Source: Curtobacterium sp. MCSS17_007 (GTDB lineage: Bacteria > Actinomycetota > Actinomycetes > Actinomycetales > Microbacteriaceae). Taken from it: a stretch of 64,000 nucleotides of DNA. The notes below the pieces were generated by a model. That model was not told the origin of the DNA and made no database searches. It saw nothing but the letters and a program-made list of their open reading frames with translations. The stretch is from positions 2,914,001-2,978,000 of the forward strand of contig NZ_CP126257.1 of the NCBI RefSeq assembly GCF_003234175.2, in the 5' to 3' direction. Below, piece after piece: positions 57,418 through 64,000 of this stretch (position 1 is the first letter of the stretch; each line of letters begins with the position of its first letter). The position numbers and the translations under genes are program-made.

Positions 57418-58833
57418 ACGTCCACATCGACCTCCCCCACGCCGACCGCGACCCCGACCGGCACCGACACGGGCAGCGGCTTCGGCCCGAAGCTCCTCGT
57501 CCCGGTGCTCGTCGGCCCGCTGCTCAACCCGATCAACACGACGATGGTGTCCGTCGCCCTCGCGCCGATCTCCCGCGACCTCGGCATCGGTGCATCGCAG
57601 GCGATCTGGCTCGTCGCCGCGCTCTACCTGGCGAGCGCGGTCGCACAGCCGACGATGGGCAAGCTCGCCGACCGGTTCGGGCCGAAGAAGGTCTTCCTCA
57701 CCGGGCTGGTGATCGTCGGCATCGCGGGCGTCGTGCCCGAGGTGCTGACCGGCTTCGGCGGTGCGGTCGCCGCGCGGGTGCTCATCGGGATCGGGACGTC
57801 GTCGGCGTACCCGGCGGCCCTCACGACGCTCCGCCAGCACTCCGCCCGGATCGGGAAGCCGACCCCGCCGCTCGTGCTCGGGGCGCTGTCGATCACCTCG
57901 CTCGTCTCCGCCGCGGCAGGCCCTCCCCTCGGCGGCGTGCTCATCGCGGCGTTCGGGTGGCACGCGATCTTCCTGGTGAACGTCCCGCTCGCTGTGTTCG
58001 GCATCGTCGTCGCCGCGATGTGGCTGCCGTCGGACCGGCTCCGACCGCGGGACGCCGAGCAGCTGCCGGTCCGCACGGCCCTGGACCCGCTCGGCATGGT
58101 GCTCATGACCGGCACGGTGTCGGCGCTGCTGGTGTTCCTGCTCGACCTCGGCGCCGGACTCTGGTGGCTGCTCGCGGTCGCCGTCGTGCTGCTCGTGGCG
58201 CTCGTGCTGTGGGAGCTGCGCGCGACGAAGCCCTTCGTCGACGTGCGGCTGCTCGTCCGGAACGGCGCCCTGTCGCGCACCTACGCCCGGCTGTTCCTGA
58301 CCTACCTGCTCGCGTACACGATGACGTACGGGTTCTCGCAGTGGGTGCAGGACGTCGCGGGCTACCCGAGCGACGTCGCCGGGTACCTGCAGCTCCCGGC
58401 AGCCGTCGTCGCCGGGGTGGTGTCGTTCCTGGTCGCCCGACGCACCGCCGTCCGTCGACCGCTCGTCGTCGCAGCGCTCGTCCCCCTGGTCGGTGCCGGG
58501 CTCCTGCTCCTGCTGCACGCCGGGTCGCCGCTCGCACTCCTGCTCGTCGTGCCGGCGCTGTTCGGGGTGCCGCAGGCGCTGGCGTCCGTGTCGAACCAGG
58601 CGGCGCTCTACAGGGTGGTGCCCGCGGAGTACATCGGCACCGCGGCCGGGCTGTCCCGGACGAGCATCTACATCGGCGCGATCGCGGCGTCCTCGTTGAT
58701 CGGCGGGGTGTTCGGGCAGGCCCCGACCACGCCGGACCTGCACGTGCTCGCGTGGGTGATGCTCGGGGTCGGCGTGCTCCTGTCCGTCTTGACGCTCGCC
58801 GACCGCGCGCTCGCCCGGGCGGACGCGCGCTGA
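57418..58833 (+). CDS. MFS drug exporter with apparent ACG start codon
   Basis: About 471 residues, 14-helix DHA2-like transporter: LLVPVLVGPLLNPINTTMVS in helix 1, loop LADRFGPKKVF (motif A), and GTSSAYPAALTTLRQ. No ATG, GTG or TTG lies between the MarR stop and the first helix. ACG at 57418 sits 7 bases after GGAAGAAG and would give (M)STSTSPTPT, exactly where an ATG is expected; a CTG overlapping the MarR TGA (57394) or a GTG inside the MarR gene (57286) are the alternatives. Coordinates assume the ACG position. Substrate unknown. Confidence 0.8.
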   Translation, partial: TSTSTSPTPTATPTGTDTGSGFGPKLLVPVLVGPLLNPINTTMVSVALAPISRDLGIGASQAIWLVAALYLASAVAQPTMGKLADRFGPKKVFLTGLVIVGIAGVVPEVLTGFGGAVAARVLIGIGTSSAYPAALTTLRQHSARIGKPTPPLVLGALSITSLVSAAAGPPLGGVLIAAFGWHAIFLVNVPLAVFGIVVAAMWLPSDRLRPRDAEQLPVRTALDPLGMVLMTGTVSALLVFLLDLGAGLWWLLAVAVVLLVALVLWELRATKPFVDVRLLVRNGALSRTYARLFLTYLLAYTMTYGFSQWVQDVAGYPSDVAGYLQLPAAVVAGVVSFLVARRTAVRRPLVVAALVPLVGAGLLLLLHAGSPLALLLVVPALFGVPQALASVSNQAALYRVVPAEYIGTAAGLSRTSIYIGAIAASSLIGGVFGQAPTTPDLHVLAWVMLGVGVLLSVLTLADRALARADAR

Positions 58834-58934
58834 CGGGAGCCGCCTGACCGGCGCACCACGCGCCTCCAGACCGGTTCTCCACAGGTGGCCTGGGCCCGCG
58901 GCAACGCGCGTGACCGGCCCGGTACCCTGAACCC

Positions 58935-59795
58935 GTGACCGACCCGACCCCCACGCACTGGACCCTCACGCTCGTCTGCGACGACCAGCCCGGGATCGTG
59001 CACGCCGTGTCCGGAGCCGTCGTCGCTGCGCAGGGCAACATCACCGAGTCGCAGCAGTTCTCGAGCGCCGACACGAACTCCTTCTTCATGCGCCTGCAGG
59101 TGATGGCGCCCGTCGACCGCGCGACCTTCGAACAGGCACTCGCCCCGGTCGTCGAGCGCTACGACGCCCGGGTGCAGCTCGACGTCGTCGGACGCCCCCT
59201 GCGCACCCTCGTGCTCGTGTCGAAGGCGGGCCACTGCCTCAACGACCTGCTGTACCGGCAGCGCGGCGGACAGCTCCCCATCGAGGTCCCGCTCGTGCTC
59301 TCGAACCACGCCGACCTGTCCGGGCTGGCCTCGTTCTACTCCGTGCCGTTCGAGCACCGCCCCGTCACCGACGCGGACTCGAAGCGGGCGATGGAGCAGC
59401 GCATCCTCGAGGCCGTCGAGGAGCACGACATCGAGCTCGTCGTCCTCGCCCGCTACATGCAGATCCTGTCGCCGGAGCTCTGCACCGCGCTCGAGGGCCG
59501 CGCGGTCAACATCCACCACTCGTTCCTGCCCGGCTTCAAGGGCGCGAACCCCTACCGACAGGCGCACGCCCGCGGCGTGAAGCTCATCGGAGCGACCGCG
59601 CACTTCGTGACGAGCGACCTCGACGAGGGCCCGATCATCGAGCAGAACGTCGTCCGGGTGGACCACACGAAGGAGCCGTCCGAGCTGGTCTCGATCGGGC
59701 AGGACGAGGAGTCCCGGACGCTGACGCAGGCGGTGCGCTGGATCGCGGAGGACCGCGTCCTGCTCGACGGCGCCCGCACCATCATCTTCAGGTAG
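58935..59795 (+). CDS. purU: Formyltetrahydrofolate deformylase
   Basis: Releases formate from 10-formyl-THF. 286 residues: N-terminal ACT domain (LTLVCDDQPGIVHAVSGAV) and a formyltransferase-type hydrolase domain with VLVLSNHADL-like LVLSNHADLSGLA, ARYMQILSPEL, INIHHSFLPGFKGANPY (catalytic His) and GATAHFVTSDLDEGPI (catalytic Asp). GTG start at 58935. It adds to the one-carbon genes glyA and folD a few kilobases away. YrdB-like gene follows after 8 bases. Confidence 0.94.
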   Translation: MTDPTPTHWTLTLVCDDQPGIVHAVSGAVVAAQGNITESQQFSSADTNSFFMRLQVMAPVDRATFEQALAPVVERYDARVQLDVVGRPLRTLVLVSKAGHCLNDLLYRQRGGQLPIEVPLVLSNHADLSGLASFYSVPFEHRPVTDADSKRAMEQRILEAVEEHDIELVVLARYMQILSPELCTALEGRAVNIHHSFLPGFKGANPYRQAHARGVKLIGATAHFVTSDLDEGPIIEQNVVRVDHTKEPSELVSIGQDEESRTLTQAVRWIAEDRVLLDGARTIIFR

Positions 59796-59803
59796 GCAGC
59801 CGC

Positions 59804-60211
59804 ATGACGAACGCACCGCAGAGTCCCGTCGACTGGAACGACGTGCCGCCGCCCTCGGATGCGGCTCCGGCCCGTCGCCGCGTCTCCGGGTGGACCGTGT
59901 TGCGCGTGTTCGTGTGCGCGTTCGGCCTGCTGTCGCTGGCGTACTGGGGCTACCTCTCGTGGCCGTTCCCGTTCCCGGGCGTGCTGTTCATGGTCGGGGC
60001 ACCGCTGTTCGCCGCGGTCGTGTGGTTCCTCTTCCGCTCGCCGCGGTCGCCGATCGACACCGACGTCGTCGGCAAGGTCATCGTCGAGACCGCGCTCGTC
60101 ATCGCCGCCGGCGCCACCTGGATCTCGCTCGGGCACCCGGTGGTCGGGTTGGTCTTCGTGCTGGTCGCGGCGCTCTCCGTGGTGGTCGCGTTCCGGCGGG
60201 AGACGGTGTGA
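59804..60211 (+). CDS. YrdB/DUF2568-like membrane protein
   Basis: 135 residues. A polar Pro-rich start is followed by four short helices (VLRVFVCAFGLLSLAYWGYL, GVLFMVGAPLFAAVVWFLF, KVIVETALVIAAGATWISLG, VVGLVFVLVAALSVVVAF). The pattern FxxxxxGxPLxAAVVWFLF and the Glu in the third helix fit DUF2568. Its stop overlaps the nagA GTG. Confidence 0.75.
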   Translation: MTNAPQSPVDWNDVPPPSDAAPARRRVSGWTVLRVFVCAFGLLSLAYWGYLSWPFPFPGVLFMVGAPLFAAVVWFLFRSPRSPIDTDVVGKVIVETALVIAAGATWISLGHPVVGLVFVLVAALSVVVAFRRETV

Positions 60212-61368
60212 GCAGCGGCCTGGAGGCGCGGCGCACCCTGGTCCGCGCCGGCCGCCTCGTCGACACGGCCGGCGTGGTCGACGACGGCTGGGTCCTGCTC
60301 TCGGGTGGGGTGATCGAGGCGGTCGGCTCGGGTGCCGGCCTGCCGGACACCGCTTCGGGCGCCGAGGTCGTCGACCTCGGCGACGCCGTCCTGACCCCCG
60401 GCTTCATCGACCTGCACGGACACGGCGGGGGCGGTGCCGCCTACGAGGACGACTCCTTCGACGCCGCCCTCGCGGTGCACCGGGCGCACGGGACGACCCG
60501 GTCGGTCCTGTCCCTCGTCGCGAACCCCGTGCCGTCGCTCGCCGCGTCGCTCGACCGCATCCGCACCATCGCCGCGACCGATCCGCTCGTGCTCGGGGCG
60601 CACCTCGAGGGCCCGTTCCTCTCGCCGCACAACAAGGGCGCGCACGAGGAGTCCCACCTGATCGGTCCGACACCCGCGACCGTGGACGCCCTGCTCGGTG
60701 CCGGCGCCGGGATCCTGCGGCAGGTCACCATCGCGCCCGAGCTGCCGGGAGCGCTCGACGCCGTGCGCCGCTTCGTCGACGCCGGGGTCGTGGTCGCGGT
60801 CGGCCACACCGTCTGCTCGTACGACCAGGCCCGCGCGGCCTTCGACGCGGGGGCGACGGTGCTCACCCACGCGTGCAACGCCATGCCCGGGCTGCACCAC
60901 CGGGCGCCGGGGCCCCTCGGCGCCGCCCTCGAGGACGACCGGGTGACGCTCGAGCTCATCCTCGACGGCGTGCACGTGCACCCCGCCGTCGCCCGGGTGC
61001 TGCTCCGGTCGGCTCCCGGTCGCGTCGCGCTCATCACCGACGCGATGGGTGCCGCCGGGGCCCCGGACGGCTCCTACATGCTCGGGTCGCTCGCGGTGGA
61101 CGTGGTGGACGGCGTCGCCCGGGTCGCGGGGACGGACACCATCGCCGGCTCGACGCTCACGCAGGACGCGGCGCTGCGGCTCGCGGTCTCCGCCGCAGGG
61201 GCCACGCTGCCCGAGGCGGTCGCGGCGCTGACGAGCGTCCCCGCGGCGGCGCTGGGGCTCAGCGACCGCCTGGGTCGGATCGCGCCCGGGTACGCAGCCG
61301 ACCTCGTGGCGCTCTCCCCCGCGCTCGAGGTGCAGCGGGTGTGGGGCGCGGGCGTCCCGCTGCAGTGA
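60208..61368 (+). CDS. nagA: N-acetylglucosamine-6-phosphate deacetylase
   Basis: 386 residues. Amidohydrolase barrel: FIDLHGHGGGG (HxH), HLEGPFLSPHNKGAH (metal Glu), VGHTVCSYDQA (metal His), LTHACNAMPGLHHR (second His), LITDAMGAAG (catalytic Asp). Product is GlcN6P, the substrate of NagB at 62.6 kb. GTG at 60208 overlaps the previous stop, but the first codons carry the recurring CTGGAGGCGCGG motif found at gene ends, so the true start could be the next one downstream (GTC is not usable; the family start aligns near LVRAGRLVDT). Confidence 0.93.
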   Translation: MSSGLEARRTLVRAGRLVDTAGVVDDGWVLLSGGVIEAVGSGAGLPDTASGAEVVDLGDAVLTPGFIDLHGHGGGGAAYEDDSFDAALAVHRAHGTTRSVLSLVANPVPSLAASLDRIRTIAATDPLVLGAHLEGPFLSPHNKGAHEESHLIGPTPATVDALLGAGAGILRQVTIAPELPGALDAVRRFVDAGVVVAVGHTVCSYDQARAAFDAGATVLTHACNAMPGLHHRAPGPLGAALEDDRVTLELILDGVHVHPAVARVLLRSAPGRVALITDAMGAAGAPDGSYMLGSLAVDVVDGVARVAGTDTIAGSTLTQDAALRLAVSAAGATLPEAVAALTSVPAAALGLSDRLGRIAPGYAADLVALSPALEVQRVWGAGVPLQ

Positions 61369-61457
61369 GCTCGCCCCGCGCGTCCGGGCGCTGTCCGAGG
61401 AGCTGCTCGACATGACGGTGAGGTGACCGTCGGCCGCGGCAGTGCCAGGCTGGGCGC

Positions 61458-62627
61458 ATGAGCGTCATGGTCTCGGTCTTCGATGCACAACGGACCCGCA
61501 CGAGCGAGAAGTACACGGCGTACCCGTCCGAGGTGCTGCCGATGTTCGTCGCCGAGATGGACTCGGTCCCCGCCGAGCCGGTGCGCGAGGCCCTCGAGCG
61601 CGCGGTCCGGAACGGCGACACCGGGTACGTCGGGCACACCCGCGTGCTGCCCGAGGTGTTCGCCGACTTCGCCGACCGCCGGTGGGGGTGGGACGTCGAC
61701 CCCGACCTCGTCCGGACCACCACCGACGTGTCGGTCGCGGCGGTCGAGGTGCTCCGTCGCATCATCGACCCCGGCGACCAGGTCGTCCTCATGCCGCCCG
61801 TCTACCCACCGTTCTGGGAGTACGTCCGCGAGGCCGGCGGTGCCGTCACCGAGGTCCCGCTGCTCACCCCGGACGGAGCGCCCGACCCGTTCGACACCAC
61901 CGCCGGGTGGCGGATGGACCTCGCCGGGATCGAGCGCGCCTTCGCCGAGGGCGCTCGAACGGTGCTGCTCTGCAACCCGCACAACCCCCTCGGGCTCGTG
62001 CACGCCCGCGAGGACCTCGTGGCGCTCGCACGGCTCGCCGCGGAGTGGGACGCCGTCGTCGTGTCGGACGAGATCCACGCGCCGCTCGTGCACGCCGACG
62101 CGGTGTTCACCCCGTTCCTCGACTGCGGGCCGGAGGCCGTGGAGCACGGTGTCGCCCTGACGAGCGCGAGCAAGGCGTGGAACCTGGCGGGGACGAAGTG
62201 CGCCCTGATGGTCGGCGCGTCCGAGCGGGCACGCGGCTGGTTCGACGGACTGCCCGTCGAGGTCGTCGAGCGCACCGGGATCCTCGGTTACACCGCGAGC
62301 GTGGCCGCCTTCCGCGACGGGGAGCCGTGGCTCGCGTCCCTGCTCGCCGAGCTGGCCGGCAACCGCCGCGTCCTCGCCGAGGAGCTCGGCAGGGCCCTGC
62401 CCGGCGCGGGGTACCGGCAGCCGCAGGCCTCCTACCTGGCCTGGCTCGACCTCCGCGCACTGCCGTGGGGCGACGACCCCGCCCTGCAGCTGGTGGACGC
62501 GGCGAAGGTCGCGCTGACGAACGGGCGCGACTTCGGGCGGCCGGGCATCGGCCACGCACGGCTCAACTTCGGGTGCTCCGAGGAGACCCTGCGCGAGGGG
62601 CTGGCGCGCCTGGCGTCAGCCCGCTGA
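61458..62627 (+). CDS. MalY/PatB-type C-S lyase aminotransferase
   Basis: PLP enzyme of 389 residues with fold-type I aminotransferase motifs: MFVAEMDSVPAEPV (typical PatB start), VLMPPVYPPFW, LLCNPHNPLG, VVVSDEIHAPLV and the PLP-Lys motif TSASKAWNLAGTKCA. Members cleave cystathionine to homocysteine and pyruvate, or act on other cysteine conjugates. It lies between nagA and nagB but has no obvious part in amino-sugar use; nagB is convergent with it, 13 bases away. Confidence 0.86.
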   Translation: MSVMVSVFDAQRTRTSEKYTAYPSEVLPMFVAEMDSVPAEPVREALERAVRNGDTGYVGHTRVLPEVFADFADRRWGWDVDPDLVRTTTDVSVAAVEVLRRIIDPGDQVVLMPPVYPPFWEYVREAGGAVTEVPLLTPDGAPDPFDTTAGWRMDLAGIERAFAEGARTVLLCNPHNPLGLVHAREDLVALARLAAEWDAVVVSDEIHAPLVHADAVFTPFLDCGPEAVEHGVALTSASKAWNLAGTKCALMVGASERARGWFDGLPVEVVERTGILGYTASVAAFRDGEPWLASLLAELAGNRRVLAEELGRALPGAGYRQPQASYLAWLDLRALPWGDDPALQLVDAAKVALTNGRDFGRPGIGHARLNFGCSEETLREGLARLASAR

Positions 62628-62640
62628 CGCGGTCCGGCGG

Positions 62641-63426
62641 TCACTCGAAGCGCTGCCACTCCGGCTTGTTCGCGTACGTGTAGCGGTAGTAGTCGGCCAG
62701 GCGCAGCCCGGCGGCCGCCTCCTCGTCCACCACGACGGTCGCGTGCTCGTGCAGCTGCAGCGCCGACCCGGGCACGAAGGACGACAGCGGCCCCTCGACC
62801 GCGGCCGCCACGGCATCGGCCTTCGCGGAGCCCTGCGCGACGAGGACGAGCTCGCGCGCCTCGAGGATCGTGCCGAGCCCCTGCGTCATGCAGTGCGTCG
62901 GCACGTCGTCGAGCGAGTCGAAGAAGCGGGCGTTGGCCTCGCGCGTGGACGGCGCGAGCGTCTTGATGCGCGTGCGGGACGCGAACGACGACGTCGGCTC
63001 GTTGAACCCGATGTGCCCGTTCGCCCCGATGCCGAGGATCTGCACGTCGACCCCGCCGGCGGCCCGGATCGCGGCGTCGTACTCCTTCGCCGCGAACGCC
63101 AGGTCCCCGGCTCGGCCGTCCGGCACACGGACACGCGACGGATCGAAGCCGAGCGGCTCGACGACGTCGCGGGCGATGACCGAGGCGTAGGACTCCGGGT
63201 GCTCGAGCGGGATCCCGACGTACTCGTCGAGGGCGAATCCACGGGCGGCGGCGAACGACACCTCGCCCGCATCGACCCGGCGGCGCAGGTCGGCGTAGAT
63301 GCCCTGCGGGCTCGAGCCGGTGGCGAGGCCCACGACGGCGGACGGCTTCTCGGCGACGACCGAGGCGATCTTGGCGGCGGCGACGCGTCCGACCTCGGCC
63401 GGCGTCGGCAGGATGATGATCTCCAC
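62641..63426 (-). CDS. nagB: Glucosamine-6-phosphate deaminase
   Basis: Converts GlcN6P to fructose 6-phosphate and ammonia. 261 residues: VGLATGSSPQGIYADL (phosphate loop), ARGFALDEYVGI (catalytic Asp-Glu), VQILGIGANGHIGFNEP (catalytic His) and SALQLHEHATVVVDEEAA. GTG start at 63426, just behind a perfect DasR-type operator (63438-63453) in the promoter. Together with NagA it forms the GlcNAc catabolic pair. Confidence 0.95.
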   Translation of the reverse strand: MEIIILPTPAEVGRVAAAKIASVVAEKPSAVVGLATGSSPQGIYADLRRRVDAGEVSFAAARGFALDEYVGIPLEHPESYASVIARDVVEPLGFDPSRVRVPDGRAGDLAFAAKEYDAAIRAAGGVDVQILGIGANGHIGFNEPTSSFASRTRIKTLAPSTREANARFFDSLDDVPTHCMTQGLGTILEARELVLVAQGSAKADAVAAAVEGPLSSFVPGSALQLHEHATVVVDEEAAAGLRLADYYRYTYANKPEWQRFE

Positions 63427-63437
63427 CCTGTCACCAT

Positions 63438-63453
63438 ACTGGTCATGACCAGT
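63438..63453. promoter_or_regulatory. DasR/NagR-type operator (dre) upstream of nagB
   Basis: ACTGGTCATGACCAGT is a perfect 16-base palindrome that matches the DasR responsive element ACTGGTCTAGACCAGT at 14 of 16 positions, only the central two differing. It lies 12 bases before the nagB start and 32 before the Nudix gene, so a GntR-family GlcN6P-sensing regulator probably represses nagB here. Confidence 0.85.
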
Positions 63454-63484
63454 CCCCGACAGGGGCGGTCGGTAGCGTTGGTGC

Positions 63485-63964
63485 ATGCCGACCCCTGACT
63501 TCGTCCTGGCCCTCCGCGAGAAGGTCGGGACCGACCCGCTCTGGATGACGGGCATCACCGCGGTGGTCACCCGCGGCGAGGGCCCGGACCGCGAGCTGCT
63601 CGTCGTCCGTCGCGCCGACAACGGTGCGCTGACGCCGGTGACCGGCATCGTCGACCCGGGCGAGGAACCCGCCGTCGCCGCCGAGCGCGAGGTGCTCGAG
63701 GAGGCCGACGTCGTCGCGGTCACCGAACGGCTGACGTGGGTGCACGTCCTGCCCGAGATGACGTACCCGAACGGCGACCGGGCGCAGTACCTCGACCTCG
63801 TGTTCGCCTGCCGGTACGTGTCCGGCACGCCTGCTCCCGCGGACGGCGAGAACACCGAGGCGTTCTGGGCGCGGCTCGACGACCTGCCGGACATGTCCGC
63901 CGACATGCTGGCACGGGTCCGGGCGGGCCTGTCCGACGAGCCGGCCGCGCGCTTCGAGCGCTGA
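63485..63964 (+). CDS. Nudix hydrolase
   Basis: 159 residues with the Nudix box GIVDPGEEPAVAAEREVLEEAD (cited as G-x5-E then REVLEEAD); the final Gly of the consensus is Asp here. The N-terminus MPTPDFVLALREKVGTDPLW and WVHVLPEMTYPNGDRAQYLDL resemble ADP-ribose or related pyrophosphatases. ATG at 63485, divergent from nagB. Substrate unassigned. The window ends 36 bases after its stop. Confidence 0.88.
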   Translation: MPTPDFVLALREKVGTDPLWMTGITAVVTRGEGPDRELLVVRRADNGALTPVTGIVDPGEEPAVAAEREVLEEADVVAVTERLTWVHVLPEMTYPNGDRAQYLDLVFACRYVSGTPAPADGENTEAFWARLDDLPDMSADMLARVRAGLSDEPAARFER

Positions 63965-63976
63965 CCCGCCGCCGGT

Positions 63977-63991
63977 CTGGAGGCACGGTGC
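63977..63991. repeat. Copy of the recurring CTGGAGGCnCGGnGC motif
   Basis: CTGGAGGCACGGTGC, right after the last gene. Other copies in either orientation: 23965, 38843, 43515, 52177, 58860 and 60220, with a variant inside the hairpin at 2811. Confidence 0.6.
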
Positions 63992-64000
63992 GGGCCCGCC

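Overview
The window reads as chromosomal DNA of a high-GC actinobacterium, most likely a member of the Microbacteriaceae (Curtobacterium-like). This is inferred from about 70% GC, many GTG starts, and the actinobacterial set CarD, mycothiol synthase (MshD), a GlnR-type orphan regulator, SenX3-RegX3, SigK-RskA, a fused IspDF, and an FHA-containing FtsK/EssC ATPase. No database was consulted; family names come from motifs read in the sequence.

Layout. 0-14 kb is conserved core: cysS (partial), ispDF, carD, a lipoprotein, regX3/senX3 and phoU (the last behind three PHO-box repeats), a P-loop kinase, gpmA, a methyltransferase, an operon of a 38-residue membrane peptide + nitrobindin-like protein + YgfZ, glnR-mshD, and a membrane Ser/Thr kinase. 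14-35.4 kb is accessory: on the minus strand a three-gene set (923-aa coiled-coil lipoprotein, membrane-tethered PBP1-like protein, 1435-aa FHA-TM-triple FtsK ATPase) that looks like a type VII secretion core, several membrane proteins, and a secreted-effector locus made of a WXG100 protein, a 1768-aa RHS/YD-repeat protein with a WXG-like N-terminus, and, directly behind its 3' end, an AT-richer stretch holding five copies (three intact, two decayed) of one single-pass, two-cysteine extracytoplasmic protein family, mixed with two other small membrane proteins and an orphan C-terminal coding fragment. I read this as a polymorphic toxin with an immunity array.

35.6-43.6 kb returns to core phosphate metabolism: ppk1, a Nudix/histidine-phosphatase fusion, and pstSCAB behind a PHO box, which links it to senX3-regX3-phoU at 3-5.6 kb. 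43.6-47.4 kb holds rskA-sigK, a strongly folded intergenic segment, a hypothetical gene, a 53-aa two-helix protein, and tRNA-Lys with a duplicated 3' half. 47.4-51.6 kb is galactose metabolism (galM, a DeoR regulator, galT, galK). 51.7-55.5 kb is one-carbon metabolism (glyA-folD behind a ZTP riboswitch), then clpS and a DUF2017 gene. 55.5-64 kb holds an NmrA-type reductase, two MarR regulators, an MFS exporter with an apparent ACG start, purU, a YrdB-like gene, nagA, a PatB/MalY aminotransferase, and nagB facing a Nudix gene across a perfect DasR-like operator.

The intergenic regions are unusual: long, nearly perfect hairpins recur with the same stem sequence at distant sites, and a CTGGAGGCnCGGnGC motif recurs at many gene ends.
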